Shown here in pieces: positions 41,695-51,253 of a DNA stretch of 60,809 nucleotides. Location: the NCBI GenBank assembly GCA_029882535.1, contig JAOUKM010000005.1:1-60809 (forward strand), in the 5' to 3' direction. The position numbers and the translations under genes were made by a program. The first letter of the stretch is position 1. Each line of letters opens with the position of its first letter. The notes under the pieces were generated by a model that ran no database searches, was not told the DNA's origin, and saw only the letters and a program-made list of their open reading frames with translations. Origin of the DNA: Candidatus Bathyarchaeota archaeon (GTDB taxonomy: Archaea > Thermoproteota > Bathyarchaeia > Bathyarchaeales > SOJC01).

Positions 41695-42675
41695 TTATTC
41701 AAGCACTTCTATAGAGTCAACCTTTCCATCACCATCCAAATCAAAGCCCTGAATAACAGTAGCGAAATTGTCTTCACCCTGATAATTCTTTAAGGCTTGT
41801 TTCCAAAACTTCGTAAACGCCAAGACGCATGCCTTGGTGCCCACAGCCTTGTTACCCGCAAAAACTATAACTCTCTTTTCTTTATCCCACGGATTCATTA
41901 TCCTTGCGATTAACCCCATGGTATCTGCAGTGTAAACGTTTTTAGTCTTTTGAGAAATCAAACCACTGAAAATAAAACCATGCTTTGAAGGTGTCATATC
42001 AAACTTAATGGGCAGGTAGTCGTTAATCTCTTTTGTAAGAAGATTGGTCCCTGGACCACCTACTAGGATTAGATTATTTTTTTCTTCTTTTTCAGCTTTT
42101 ACGTCTACATCTAGCTTTATGGCAAACTCGTCTGGCAGCTCCGAGTACTGCCCTAGAAAGAATGTTAGGTAAGATGAGTAGTGACCGTCGCGAGCGCTTG
42201 TTTTGAAAGGACCGTGGGGGTCAGGGCTTCCTACCACGATTTTGCCATCGAAAAAACCGTCTTTCAGAATAGGGTCTAAGAACTGTTTGATTTTTTTGTC
42301 GATAAAGGAGGTTGAAGCCATTTTTCGCTTTTGACCGCCGAAAGGCAACTCTACTCCGAAAGCTGGAAAGTTTGCCTTGTAGTATTTCGCAATTGCTCCT
42401 TTTTTTTCCTCTTCTTTCACCTTCCTTATCGCGTTCGCTTTTGCCAGTTTTCTTATGTGGTAATAGATCTTTTGTTCGTGAATGTTAAGTTTCTTGGCAA
42501 TTTCCATAGGATACATTTCTTTTTCGCTGAGTAATAGGAGGATTTCCCATGTTAACTTGTTTAGCACCGGTTTCAGTTTTTCTGGATGCTCATAAATGGC
42601 AATTTCTTTGACTTCTCGCTGTTTTTTGTCTTTGCTGACTAGCAGTTTTTTTTCCAATGATCTTCTTTTGAGCAT
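41695..42675 (-). CDS. HTH regulator fused to an S-layer C-terminal-like domain, with EF-hand-like end
   Basis: The 326-residue protein has a basic N-terminus, an ArsR-type winged helix at ~38-95 (WEILLLLSEKEMYPMEIAKKLNIHEQKIYYHIRKL), and a C-terminal domain (~130-315) with NLILVGGPGTNLLTKEINDY and VIVFAGNKAVGTKACVLAF, which looks like the S_layer_C region of archaeal S-layer proteins. It ends in DLDGDGKVDSIEVLE, a canonical calcium-binding loop. It has no signal peptide or membrane segment. It could be a transcription regulator sensing a ligand through a domain borrowed from surface proteins. The roles are inferred; the HTH is confident. Confidence 0.75.
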   Translation of the reverse strand: MLKRRSLEKKLLVSKDKKQREVKEIAIYEHPEKLKPVLNKLTWEILLLLSEKEMYPMEIAKKLNIHEQKIYYHIRKLAKANAIRKVKEEEKKGAIAKYYKANFPAFGVELPFGGQKRKMASTSFIDKKIKQFLDPILKDGFFDGKIVVGSPDPHGPFKTSARDGHYSSYLTFFLGQYSELPDEFAIKLDVDVKAEKEEKNNLILVGGPGTNLLTKEINDYLPIKFDMTPSKHGFIFSGLISQKTKNVYTADTMGLIARIMNPWDKEKRVIVFAGNKAVGTKACVLAFTKFWKQALKNYQGEDNFATVIQGFDLDGDGKVDSIEVLE

Positions 42676-42817
42676 AAACCAGTTCCTTTATAAATATTTT
42701 TTTAATGCTTCAAAATAATAACCATCGCCCCCTAGGAACCCCAGAAAGGCGTTCACGAGTTTGGCAAGTTTGCCCACGACCTATTTCTAAAAAATTCATA
42801 TTATAGAAAGCCACAAA

Positions 42818-44272
42818 ATGGTTAAAGAGAGGGCTATAACTGTGAAGTTCTCGTTTATACAGCCAAAACTTTCTGAAGGCGCCTTAGACATGTGCTCTAA
42901 TGCATGGCCCCCCCTAGGCATATTATACTGCGCAACAGTTTTGGCAAACGAAGGCTTCGAGGTTTCTGTTCTAGATCAAGCGGCGAAGGGTTTCTCAACA
43001 ACTCAAGCTGTAAGCTGGGTGAAGAAGGAAGATCCTGACATCCTCGGGTTTTCAGTTTTAAGTAGCTCATCTAAAGAAGTGGGAAAAATTGCTAGCCTCG
43101 TAAAGAAGGAAAACCCGAACATCTACGTTGTCTTAGGCAACTATCACCCCACGTTTAACGCTGAGAGACTTCTCAAAAAATATCCTGACATCGACGTTAT
43201 TGTGAGAGGCGAAGGAGAATACACAAATCTTGAACTAACCAGATGTCTGCAGAGAGGCAAGAGTCTAAAGAAAGTTGACGGAATCACATATAGAGACAAT
43301 GACGGCAAAACCGCAACAACTCCAGAGAGACCTCTAATAAAAGATTTAGATTCTCTTCCTTTTCCAAATCGTCGTTTAGTAGACTGTGAATACGCTTCAA
43401 GAATCTTCGGAATAAAAACTGCTACAAAAAAATTCACCTCTCTTCTTTCTTCTCGAGGATGCCCGTTTCAATGCACCTTTTGTGCATGCAGGGAATTTGC
43501 TCGCGGAGTATGGAGACCTCGATCGGTTGAAAATATCGTTGAGGAACTCGAGTTTCTATATATTGAGGGATTCCGGGAGTTTCTTTTTGTTGACGATAAT
43601 TTCACACTTAACCCGAGGCGAGTGGTAAAATTTTGTAACATGTTGAAAAAGAGAAGAATAAAAATTGAGTGGTTTTGTGATTCAAGAGTGGACAACTGTG
43701 GTTTTGACACCTTTAGAGAGATGGTAAAAACTGGTTGTAGGATTCTATATTTTGGAATGGAAAGTGCCAATCAACGAATTCTAGACTACTACAAAAAACA
43801 CATAACCCCTGAACAATCAAAAATTGCTGCTCGCAACGCTAGAAAGGCAGGAATGGATATTATTGTTGGATCATTCATTGTTGGAGCGCCAGACGAGACT
43901 CGAAAGGAAATCCAGAACACTTTGCGATTCGCTCAAAAAATCGACATAGATGTTCCTTCGTTCAACATCCTCTGTATGCCTATTGGCTCCCCGTTATGGA
44001 ATGAGCTTGTTGCAAAGGGGTTTGTAGATGAAGACAAACATTGGGAAGAAGGCGTTTTCGTTCCAAACATTGTTCCTACGGCTGTTCCATTTGAGGAAGT
44101 AAGTTCGATGATTTATGAATATTTCAAAGCCTTTTATTTTGACCCAAAACGACTGTTTTCGGAGACTGTAAGAATGTTTACGAGTTCCTTCAGGTTAGGC
44201 TTACTTTTCAAAAATCTAACTCAGCTAGGTCAAACTATCAAAACTGTAAAGCGGGGAGTACAGTTTAAATAG
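42818..44272 (+). CDS. B12-binding-domain radical SAM protein (class B-like), substrate unknown
   Basis: The 484-residue protein has an N-terminal B12-binding fold (residues ~28-165: LGILYCATVLANEGFEVSVLD; IYVVLGNYHPTFNAE; DVIVRGEGEYT) and a radical SAM domain with CPFQCTFC (CxxxCxxC) near 215-222. Later SAM-fold segments are ILYFGMESANQRILD and DIIVGSFIVGAPDETRKEI. Related enzymes act in hopanoid, lipid, tetrapyrrole or antibiotic methylation and oxidation. No substrate can be inferred from its neighbours, an HTH/S-layer-like protein and glmS. Confidence 0.88.
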   Translation: MVKERAITVKFSFIQPKLSEGALDMCSNAWPPLGILYCATVLANEGFEVSVLDQAAKGFSTTQAVSWVKKEDPDILGFSVLSSSSKEVGKIASLVKKENPNIYVVLGNYHPTFNAERLLKKYPDIDVIVRGEGEYTNLELTRCLQRGKSLKKVDGITYRDNDGKTATTPERPLIKDLDSLPFPNRRLVDCEYASRIFGIKTATKKFTSLLSSRGCPFQCTFCACREFARGVWRPRSVENIVEELEFLYIEGFREFLFVDDNFTLNPRRVVKFCNMLKKRRIKIEWFCDSRVDNCGFDTFREMVKTGCRILYFGMESANQRILDYYKKHITPEQSKIAARNARKAGMDIIVGSFIVGAPDETRKEIQNTLRFAQKIDIDVPSFNILCMPIGSPLWNELVAKGFVDEDKHWEEGVFVPNIVPTAVPFEEVSSMIYEYFKAFYFDPKRLFSETVRMFTSSFRLGLLFKNLTQLGQTIKTVKRGVQFK

Positions 44273-44483
44273 CGATACTACGTTCTGGATAGTAATGCAG
44301 GAGAACCATTAAAAATAAATTTTTAAGTGCACATCCCAAGGAACCCCGCAAACATGGATGTCCATTAAAAAAATGCTTTTAAAACAAAGAGGTTTTTCCT
44401 AAAAATGCTTATAGAGCGCCCTTTCGTACAGTAAGTCTTGAATTTCAACGATTCACCAAAAATTTGAATGAGGCAATAAAGGA

Positions 44484-46340
44484 ATGTGTGGAATATTCGG
44501 TTGCATTCTAAAAAAAGGCAACGCCGCGCCCATAATTCACGCCGCGTTAAAACGACTTGAATACCGCGGCTACGATTCTGTGGGCGAAGCAACGATAAAA
44601 GATGGAAAACTGTTCGTGAAGAAAGACGCGGGAAAAATCGACGACGTCCACGCCATGCGAAACCTTGACGATTTGCCTGGGAGAATCGGCGTTGGGCATA
44701 CCCGTTGGGCTACTCATGGAGCTCCGTCTCAAGTTAACGCCCATCCCCACTTTGATTGCTCAGATCCGCCTAGAATAGTGGTTATTCATAATGGCATAAT
44801 CGAAAATTTCGCCGAACTCAAAAAAGAATTAGAAGACAGCGGACACGTTTTTAGATCGAAAACAGACACTGAGGTGATAGCTCATCTGATAGAAGAGAAT
44901 CTTAAGAAGAAAGCGTCTGCGTCAGGGATAATTGCCTCTTCAGACTTCGAGAATGCAGTAATGGAGACTGTGAAGCGACTCCAAGGTTCTTACGCATTCG
45001 CAGTCATTTCAACCCATGAGCCCAACAAAATAATCTGTGCCCGTAACGAAAGCCCTATTGTTCTAGGCATTGCTGATGACGCTTACTACTTTGCTTCCGA
45101 CGTTCCTGCGTTTCTACCTTTAACAAATAAAGTTGTTTTTGTAGAAAATGGAGAATTAGTAATTCTAAGCGATGAAGGCTTTGGGATAAAGAAGCTCATT
45201 GACGGCAGCACTGTGATTCGCGAGCCTAAGCTTGTTGACTGGACGGCTGAGATGGCTGAAAAACAAGGGTATCCGCATTTTATGTTAAAGGAAATCCATG
45301 AACAACCACGTTGCCTTCGCAACACATTGCGGTTGCAAGATAAATACTTGGAATTGTTGACGACCTTTCTAGATAGAGCTCGCGAAGTAGTTATGGTGGC
45401 TTGCGGCACCTCCTATCACGCTTGCCTAGCTGCATCCTACATGTTCTCAAAAATGTCATTTTTGGCTACCCACCCAGTAATAGCTTCGGAATTCACTGAG
45501 CAACATGGCAAGTCAGTTAACATCGACAGCACAATTCTTTCAGTCAGCCAGTCAGGAGAAACAGCCGATACTCTAGCTGCGGTGGAGAGTGCCAGGCAAA
45601 GAGCCGCCACAATTCTTGGGTTGACAAATGTCGTAGGTTCAACGTTAACACGTGTCTCTAGAGTTTACATTGGTCAACAATCTGGCCCGGAGATTGGCGT
45701 GGCAGCAACTAAAACGTTCACTTCTCAACTCTCGGTTCTTTCGCAGTTAGCAATTCGGTTAGCTAAAAAACGGGGCAAGGTTTCCCAAGAAGAAATCGAC
45801 CTTCTAGACGAGAAGATAGAGAACATTCCAGATGCCGTAGAAAAAATAGTTGAGACACAAGAAGAGAAAGTAAAGGCGTTAGCCCGAAAATACAAGGACA
45901 AGCAATGCTTCTTCTTTTTAGGCAGAGGGATAAGCTACGCCACTGCTCTAGAAGGACGTTTGAAACTTATGGAGATTGCCTATGTGCCATCCATTGCTTT
46001 TCCTGCCGGCGAAAGCAAACACGGGCCCATCAGTCTCATTGAGCAAGGGTTTCCAGTGATTTTTGTTTGTCCGCCTGATGACACACAGAAAACTTTGATA
46101 GGGAATATTATGGAGATGAAAGCGCGAGGAGCTTCCATCATTGCTATTTGCGAAGAGGGTGACGAAGAGATAATAAAGCTGGTTGACGATTACATTGAAA
46201 TTACAAGGGGGATTCCTGAAATTTTATCGCCCATACCCTACGCGGTGCCCCTTCAACTTTTTGCATACTACATGGCTATCGAACGAGGGTGTGACCCAGA
46301 CATGCCTCGTAACTTGGCGAAGTCAGTCACTGTAAAGTAA
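44484..46340 (+). CDS. glmS: Glutamine--fructose-6-phosphate aminotransferase (isomerizing)
   Basis: The 618-residue protein is complete. It starts MCGIFGCIL, with the catalytic Cys as residue 2, and has the class II glutamine amidotransferase domain (GVGHTRWATHG; HNGIIENFAELK) and two SIS sugar isomerase domains (MVACGTSYHACLA; SVSQSGETADTLAA; FFLGRGISYATALEGRLKL). It ends in the typical NLAKSVTVK. The enzyme makes glucosamine-6-phosphate, the entry to UDP-GlcNAc for surface glycans and N-glycans. The AAAGGA ribosome site is close to the ATG. Confidence 0.97.
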   Translation: MCGIFGCILKKGNAAPIIHAALKRLEYRGYDSVGEATIKDGKLFVKKDAGKIDDVHAMRNLDDLPGRIGVGHTRWATHGAPSQVNAHPHFDCSDPPRIVVIHNGIIENFAELKKELEDSGHVFRSKTDTEVIAHLIEENLKKKASASGIIASSDFENAVMETVKRLQGSYAFAVISTHEPNKIICARNESPIVLGIADDAYYFASDVPAFLPLTNKVVFVENGELVILSDEGFGIKKLIDGSTVIREPKLVDWTAEMAEKQGYPHFMLKEIHEQPRCLRNTLRLQDKYLELLTTFLDRAREVVMVACGTSYHACLAASYMFSKMSFLATHPVIASEFTEQHGKSVNIDSTILSVSQSGETADTLAAVESARQRAATILGLTNVVGSTLTRVSRVYIGQQSGPEIGVAATKTFTSQLSVLSQLAIRLAKKRGKVSQEEIDLLDEKIENIPDAVEKIVETQEEKVKALARKYKDKQCFFFLGRGISYATALEGRLKLMEIAYVPSIAFPAGESKHGPISLIEQGFPVIFVCPPDDTQKTLIGNIMEMKARGASIIAICEEGDEEIIKLVDDYIEITRGIPEILSPIPYAVPLQLFAYYMAIERGCDPDMPRNLAKSVTVK

Positions 46341-46422
46341 CGCTTCTTCTTTCTCCTCTTTTTCAATCGTAAGTTCTTAAGGAACCTTAGCAGTATTGTA
46401 GGATGAAAGGTTTTGGTTAAAA

Positions 46423-47106
46423 ATGAAGAGAGAAACAGAGACTTGGGAGCAACTGGTTGACAATCTCGTTAAAGAAAGAGCTCTTCATTCCCCAAGTGTC
46501 ATTCACGCGATGAAACAAGTGCTTCGCGTCCTCTTTTTACCTGAACGCTCAATAGAATACGCATCAATGGATGCACCGTTACCTATTGGCAAGGGACAGA
46601 CAGTTAGTGCGCCTCACATGGTTGCTATTATGAATGAAGCGTTGGAGTTGGAGGTAGGGCATAATGTTTTGGAAGTGGGTGCAGGATGCGGTTGGCACGC
46701 TGCAACTATTGGGGAGACTGTAGCGCCGAAGGATGCCCCAAGATCGGAGCGAGGACACGTTTATACAGTTGAGATTGTAGCTGAACTGGCACAGCTTGCT
46801 AGGGAGAATATTATGCGCCACGGGTTCGGTGACCGTGTAACTGTGATTCACGGAGACGGTTCTCTAGGCTATCCAGATCACAGTCCTTATGATCGTATTT
46901 TGGTAACTGCGGCTGCTCCGGAAGTCCCCCCTCCTCTTATAGAACAGTTGAAAATTGGAGGCGTTTTGATAATTCCTGTTGGCAGCGTTCACTTGTTTCA
47001 GTCTCTAATTCGCATACGTAAGGGCGCTGATGGCAATTTAGCCAGAGAAAATCTGGGCGGAGTGGCTTTTGTGCCTCTGACTGGACGCTTTGGTCATAGG
47101 GTTTAG
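46423..47106 (+). CDS. pcm: Protein-L-isoaspartate O-methyltransferase
   Basis: The 227-residue protein has the family's substrate motif (ASMDAPLPIGKGQTVSAPHM near residue 46) and the methyltransferase core (VLEVGAGCGWHAA near 80; VTVIHGDGSLGY; DRILVTAAAPEVPPPLIEQL; GGVLIIPVG). It repairs isoaspartyl damage in proteins using S-adenosylmethionine. It stands 82 bp after glmS and converges on fen1, so is probably a single gene. Confidence 0.95.
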   Translation: MKRETETWEQLVDNLVKERALHSPSVIHAMKQVLRVLFLPERSIEYASMDAPLPIGKGQTVSAPHMVAIMNEALELEVGHNVLEVGAGCGWHAATIGETVAPKDAPRSERGHVYTVEIVAELAQLARENIMRHGFGDRVTVIHGDGSLGYPDHSPYDRILVTAAAPEVPPPLIEQLKIGGVLIIPVGSVHLFQSLIRIRKGADGNLARENLGGVAFVPLTGRFGHRV

Positions 47107-47112
47107 GGCGTT

Positions 47113-48150
47113 TTATCCGAAGAATGCGTCAAGAGTGGTTTTAGCTTTCTCTTCCTTTATTCCCTTACTCATCTTTTCCAGAGCTTTTCTCACTCTGTTT
47201 TCTGTGAAGTCACGTTCTCGGCAGAGAAAATCCACGACGCCTTCTACATTAGGCTCATACCATTCCAGACTGTAGTTGTCTGTGACTTTTGGGTGGAGAA
47301 ATATGTCTTTAATTCGTTGAGGGTCGACCGGGAACTCTATGTCTTTTAAAGATGTTCGCAACAGTTCATCGAGACTCCCGTATTCTTTGACGAGTTTTAG
47401 GGCTGTCTTTGAACCGATGCCTTTTACTCCTTCTCGGTTGTAGTCCGTGCCGACGAGTATGCCTATGTCTATAAGCTGCTCAAACGTTATTTCCAGCTCT
47501 GTTAGAACTTTGTTGAGTTCAACGACTTCTGGAACGACATCTACGTATACTGGTTTTCTGGGAAGTTTACGTCTGCCACTTATTGTTATGTTGCGGATTA
47601 AGGTTGGAGCACCAAATAAGAGTGAATCGTAGTCTTGGCTTGCACAGAAATCCGTGACTTCCTTTTTGGTCATGTACGCCGCTTGGGCTTCTCCTTCGCT
47701 TGGTGCCTGAATCCACGGAATGCCCATAAGCGTTAAAAGTCGTTTACTATCTTGCTCCATATAATCTTTTAGACGAGAGGTGGCTTGAGCATAAGTGCGA
47801 GCCTCTTCAATTTTACCCTCTACCAAAGCCTTCTTATACTTGATAGTGGCTGCTTCCTTTGTCTTTATTCGTCGTTTAATCTCAACTTTTTTTAGAGTTG
47901 GCGGGATGCCGTCGAAGACGTAGGCTACTTTGATTCCCATTTCGACGAGGTTTGAGGTGCGGTAGAGCAAGCCGCTAAGGTGGCTGGTGACTTTGCCTGT
48001 TCTGTCTTTTAGCGGGGTGCCGTCAGGTTGACGAATAATGGCTAGGAACTGATAAAGGGCATTATAGGCGTCGATAGCTATGGATTTGCCTGCGAGGTTT
48101 TGTAGGTCGACTTTGGTTTTTGACACTAAATTCTTGAGGTTCACTCCCAA
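47113..48150 (-). CDS. fen1: Flap endonuclease 1
   Basis: The 345-residue protein is full length for archaeal FEN1. N- and I-domains are intact: metal-binding Asp/Glu in SIAIDAYNALYQF, YVFDGIPP, APSEGEAQAAYM, SQDYDSLLFG and VGTDYN, and the H3TH region GVKGIGSKTALKLV. The C-terminal TTLDAFF is a PCNA-interacting (PIP) box. It removes 5' flaps in lagging-strand synthesis and repair. The start is a TTG at 48148-48150 (TTG-GGA-GTG), giving the usual N-terminal GV. Confidence 0.96.
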   Translation of the reverse strand: MGVNLKNLVSKTKVDLQNLAGKSIAIDAYNALYQFLAIIRQPDGTPLKDRTGKVTSHLSGLLYRTSNLVEMGIKVAYVFDGIPPTLKKVEIKRRIKTKEAATIKYKKALVEGKIEEARTYAQATSRLKDYMEQDSKRLLTLMGIPWIQAPSEGEAQAAYMTKKEVTDFCASQDYDSLLFGAPTLIRNITISGRRKLPRKPVYVDVVPEVVELNKVLTELEITFEQLIDIGILVGTDYNREGVKGIGSKTALKLVKEYGSLDELLRTSLKDIEFPVDPQRIKDIFLHPKVTDNYSLEWYEPNVEGVVDFLCRERDFTENRVRKALEKMSKGIKEEKAKTTLDAFFG

Positions 48151-48350
48151 AACGTGGCACCATTTAATAGAAACGTTGAAAACACAAAATAAACCTTGCC
48201 GTGGACTCTCAAAATAGCTGTATGCTAAGGGTTAATCAGATGTGTCTCGGCTGAATGATGTGCTATTCAAGATTATACGAAAAGGTTTTTAGCGTAGTTG
48301 CTGATTCTTGTCAAGCAAACGAGTAATGTCTGCGTGAGGTGAAAATGTAG

Positions 48351-49073
48351 TTGTCAATATTTGCGGCACCAGGAGCATACGACCGAGCCATAACCGTGTT
48401 CTCTCCAGATGGCCGCTTATTTCAAGTAGAATACGCCCTCGAAACCGTAAACAGAGGAGCAACCATAATAGGAATAGTCTGTCCAGAAGGCGTAGTTTTG
48501 GGCGCAGAAGAAAAAATCGAATCAAAACTACAAGACTCAAACTTCACATGGAAAATTTTCGCAGTAGACAGCCACATCGGTGCGGCAGTTGTCGGGTTAG
48601 GCTCCGACGCACGTATACTAGTCGACCAAGCACGGGTATACTGTCAAAGCAACAGGCTCATGTACGACGAGCCCATTGACGTTGAAGTAATCTCTAAACG
48701 CATAGGCGACATAAAACAAATCTACACTCAACACGCCGGAGTGCGTCCCTTCGGAGTCTCCATAATCTTCGGCGGCGTCGACAAAACGGGAAATCGCCTT
48801 TTCTCCACAGACCCTAGTGGAACCTACAGAGCCTATAAAGCTATTGCAGTGGGCATTGGGAGAGAAACAGTTGAGGGCGTCCTAAAAGAAGAATACCGCG
48901 AAGACTTGAGCTTGGAAGAGACTGTGAAGCTCGTCGTTAAATGTCTCAAAAAGACTCTTCAAGAACGAGACGAACAGCTAAGAGTTAAAATAAGCACAAT
49001 ACCTGCAACCACAAAAACCTATAAGACAATACCTGATGAAGAAGTCGAGAATTACATGAAAGCTGTAGAATAG
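48351..49073 (+). CDS. psmA: Proteasome subunit alpha
   Basis: The 240-residue protein has the alpha-type N-terminus (APGAYDRAITVFSPDGRLFQVEYALE) with the gate YDR, followed by the conserved GVVLGAEEKIESKL and GVRPFGVSIIFGG. Alpha subunits form the outer rings and the gate of the archaeal 20S proteasome. The start is TTG at 48351, preceded by GAGGTGA. It leads the classic archaeal psmA-SBDS-rrp4-rrp41-rrp42-L37Ae cluster; the beta subunit is not in the window. CDC48 at 52614 is a likely partner ATPase. Confidence 0.97.
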   Translation: MSIFAAPGAYDRAITVFSPDGRLFQVEYALETVNRGATIIGIVCPEGVVLGAEEKIESKLQDSNFTWKIFAVDSHIGAAVVGLGSDARILVDQARVYCQSNRLMYDEPIDVEVISKRIGDIKQIYTQHAGVRPFGVSIIFGGVDKTGNRLFSTDPSGTYRAYKAIAVGIGRETVEGVLKEEYREDLSLEETVKLVVKCLKKTLQERDEQLRVKISTIPATTKTYKTIPDEEVENYMKAVE

Positions 49074-49087
49074 AGTGAAACACTAAA

Positions 49088-49774
49088 ATGAGTGAACGAT
49101 ACACCGTTGTGCGCATAACCCGCGACGGTGAACACTTCGAAATCCTAGTCAAACCACAACCCGCCCTAAACTATACAATGGGCAAAACCACGTCCATCTC
49201 TGAAGTTCTAGTCACCGATACAATATTTACCGACGCAAACAAGGGAACAAAAGCAGGTGAAGACAAACTCAAAACTGCCTTCCAAACAACAGATACCAGA
49301 AAAATTGCAGAAACAATCTTGAGAAAAGGAAAATTGCAGCTAACAACCGACCAGAAAAGACAATTAACCGCAGAAAAACGAAGACAGATAATATCTTTCA
49401 TAGCACGTCAAGCTGTCAACCCGAAAACAAACCTACCCCACCCACCCATCCGCATCGAACAAGCAATGGAACAAGTCCACTACTCCATAGACCCTTTCAA
49501 AGAAGTCGAAGAACAAGCAAAAGATATGATAAAACTTCTACGTCCAATTATTCCCCTCAAAATAGAGCAAATTCAAGTCCAAGTGCGAATTCCCCCGGAA
49601 TACGCCGCAAAAGCCTACGGCTCAGTCAAAGGTTATGGCACAATAAAACGTGAAGAGTGGCGCGCAGACGGCTCATGGTTCTCCATAATCGAAATGCCAG
49701 CAGGACTCTATGGTCCTTTCTTAGATAAACTTGGAGAACTAACAAAAGGAAACGCGGAAGCAAGAAAAGTGTAA
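49088..49774 (+). CDS. Ribosome assembly factor SBDS
   Basis: The 228-residue protein has the three SBDS domains: N-terminal FYSH-like (YTVVRITRDGEHFEILVKP), the helical middle (DQKRQLTAEKRRQIISFIARQAVNPKTNLPHPP split around residues 95-128) and the ferredoxin-like C-terminal domain. It releases the anti-association factor aIF6 from new 50S subunits. It follows psmA by 14 bp, as in most archaea. Confidence 0.96.
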   Translation: MSERYTVVRITRDGEHFEILVKPQPALNYTMGKTTSISEVLVTDTIFTDANKGTKAGEDKLKTAFQTTDTRKIAETILRKGKLQLTTDQKRQLTAEKRRQIISFIARQAVNPKTNLPHPPIRIEQAMEQVHYSIDPFKEVEEQAKDMIKLLRPIIPLKIEQIQVQVRIPPEYAAKAYGSVKGYGTIKREEWRADGSWFSIIEMPAGLYGPFLDKLGELTKGNAEARKV

Positions 49775-49812
49775 AAAAATTTTGGAAAAAAAGGAAAAGT
49801 GGTGAATAAAAA

Positions 49813-50523
49813 ATGCCCACATTTTATGAAAGAAGACAACTTGTAACTCCCGGCGACTTGGTAGCCGAAGGTAACTACATAGCCGGTGAGAACACATTCA
49901 AGGAAAATGAAAAACTGTACGCAACTCGTGTTGGACTAGTGGAATATGAAGAACGAAGAGTCAGCGTTGTCGCTTTAAAAGCATTCTACATTCCAACCAT
50001 TGGAGACACCATAATCGGCAAAGTGACAGACGTAACAATGGGCGGTTGGATCTTAGACATCAATGCACCTTATCTGGCGCTTCTACGAGCCTCAGACGTC
50101 ATGGAACGCTCTTACCGCCCTCAAAGAGACGAGTTATCATCAATCTTCGACGTGGGAGACTTGGTTATAGCTAAAATCGTATCTTATGACAGAACCCGCG
50201 ACCCTCTTCTGACAGTACGGGAACCCGGTCTTGGAAAAATCACGCGTGGTCAAATACTTGAAATTACTCCAACAAAAATTCCGCGAATAATTGGCAGGAA
50301 AGGCTCGATGATAGGCGTGATAAAACGTGAGACAGGGTGTCATATCCTCTTAGGTCAAAATGGATTGGTGCTTATAAGCGGTAAGAATCTGGAAGACGAA
50401 CAGCTTGCAGTCATGGCTATCCGCAAAATAGAAAATGAGTCTCACACGAGTGGTCTGACCGATCGCGTAACAGATATGTTGAAAAAAGAAAAAGAAAAGG
50501 AAGGTGAAACTAAAAATGCCTAA
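49813..50523 (+). CDS. rrp4: Exosome complex RNA-binding subunit Rrp4
   Basis: The 236-residue protein has an N-terminal domain ([19 protein letters not shown]), an S1 domain (~62-140) and a KH domain ([19 protein letters not shown] near residue 157). It forms part of the cap that guides RNA into the Rrp41/Rrp42 ring. The C-terminus is Lys/Glu-rich. Its last eight bases overlap the rrp41 start. Confidence 0.96.
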   Translation: MPTFYERRQLVTPGDLVAEGNYIAGENTFKENEKLYATRVGLVEYEERRVSVVALKAFYIPTIGDTIIGKVTDVTMGGWILDINAPYLALLRASDVMERSYRPQRDELSSIFDVGDLVIAKIVSYDRTRDPLLTVREPGLGKITRGQILEITPTKIPRIIGRKGSMIGVIKRETGCHILLGQNGLVLISGKNLEDEQLAVMAIRKIENESHTSGLTDRVTDMLKKEKEKEGETKNA

Positions 50524-51253
50524 GATAGAAGAGAAACTGATTGATAAAGACGGTATTAGAATAGGTGGAAGGAAATTTAACGAGTTAAGACCCACAAAAA
50601 TACAAGTAGGTGTCCTTAACAATGCAAATGGCTCGGCATATATCGAGCAGGGAAAAAACAAGATCTTGGCCGCAGTTTATGGACCCCATGAAGTGCATCC
50701 AAAACACCTTGCTTTACCCGACCGTTCTCGGCTAAGATGCCGATACCATATGGCGCCTTTCTCCGTAGATGAGAGAAAGTCACCTGCCCCTTCAAGAAGA
50801 GAAGTAGAGCTTTCAAAAGTAATACGAGAATCCTTAGAACCATCAATCTTCTTAGAATACTATCCGCGAACATCCATAGACCTCTTCATAGAAGTCCTCC
50901 AAGCAAACGGAGGCACAAGATGCGCAGGCATAACAGTTGCCGCATTAGCTTTGGCAGATGCAGGCATTCCAATGCGAGACTTGACAGTGGCTTGTGCCGC
51001 AGGAAAAGTAGAAGGCCAACTTGTGCTCGACTTAAACGACACCGAAGACAAAAAAGGAGAAGCAGACGTCCCCCTAGCATATATGCCAAACCTAAACGCC
51101 ATAACATTGCTTCAAATGGATGGTCAATTAACGCTTGAAGAATTTGAAAAAGCCATTAACCTTTCTCTCGAAGGCTGCAAACAACTCTATAATATGCAAA
51201 AGGAAGCCCTAAAGGCAAAATATGTTGTTTTAAAGGAGGAAGTGAAAGAGTAA
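50516..51253 (+). CDS. rrp41: Exosome complex catalytic subunit Rrp41
   Basis: The RNase PH-fold protein (~245 residues) has the phosphate-binding and active-site region ([20 protein letters not shown] and the acidic [18 protein letters not shown]). It degrades RNA phosphorolytically from the 3' end. A GTG at 50504 could add four residues, but GGAAGGTG (50499-50506) is the ribosome site for the ATG at 50516, which I chose. It overlaps rrp4 by eight bases and its stop abuts the rrp42 start region. Confidence 0.96.
   Translation: MPKIEEKLIDKDGIRIGGRKFNELRPTKIQVGVLNNANGSAYIEQGKNKILAAVYGPHEVHPKHLALPDRSRLRCRYHMAPFSVDERKSPAPSRREVELSKVIRESLEPSIFLEYYPRTSIDLFIEVLQANGGTRCAGITVAALALADAGIPMRDLTVACAAGKVEGQLVLDLNDTEDKKGEADVPLAYMPNLNAITLLQMDGQLTLEEFEKAINLSLEGCKQLYNMQKEALKAKYVVLKEEVKE

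Noticed and set aside
44273-44483. Possible glmS ribozyme upstream of glmS
   Set aside because: The leader has no recognisable ribozyme core. It is a short A/T-rich archaeal promoter region, and glmS ribozymes are bacterial.
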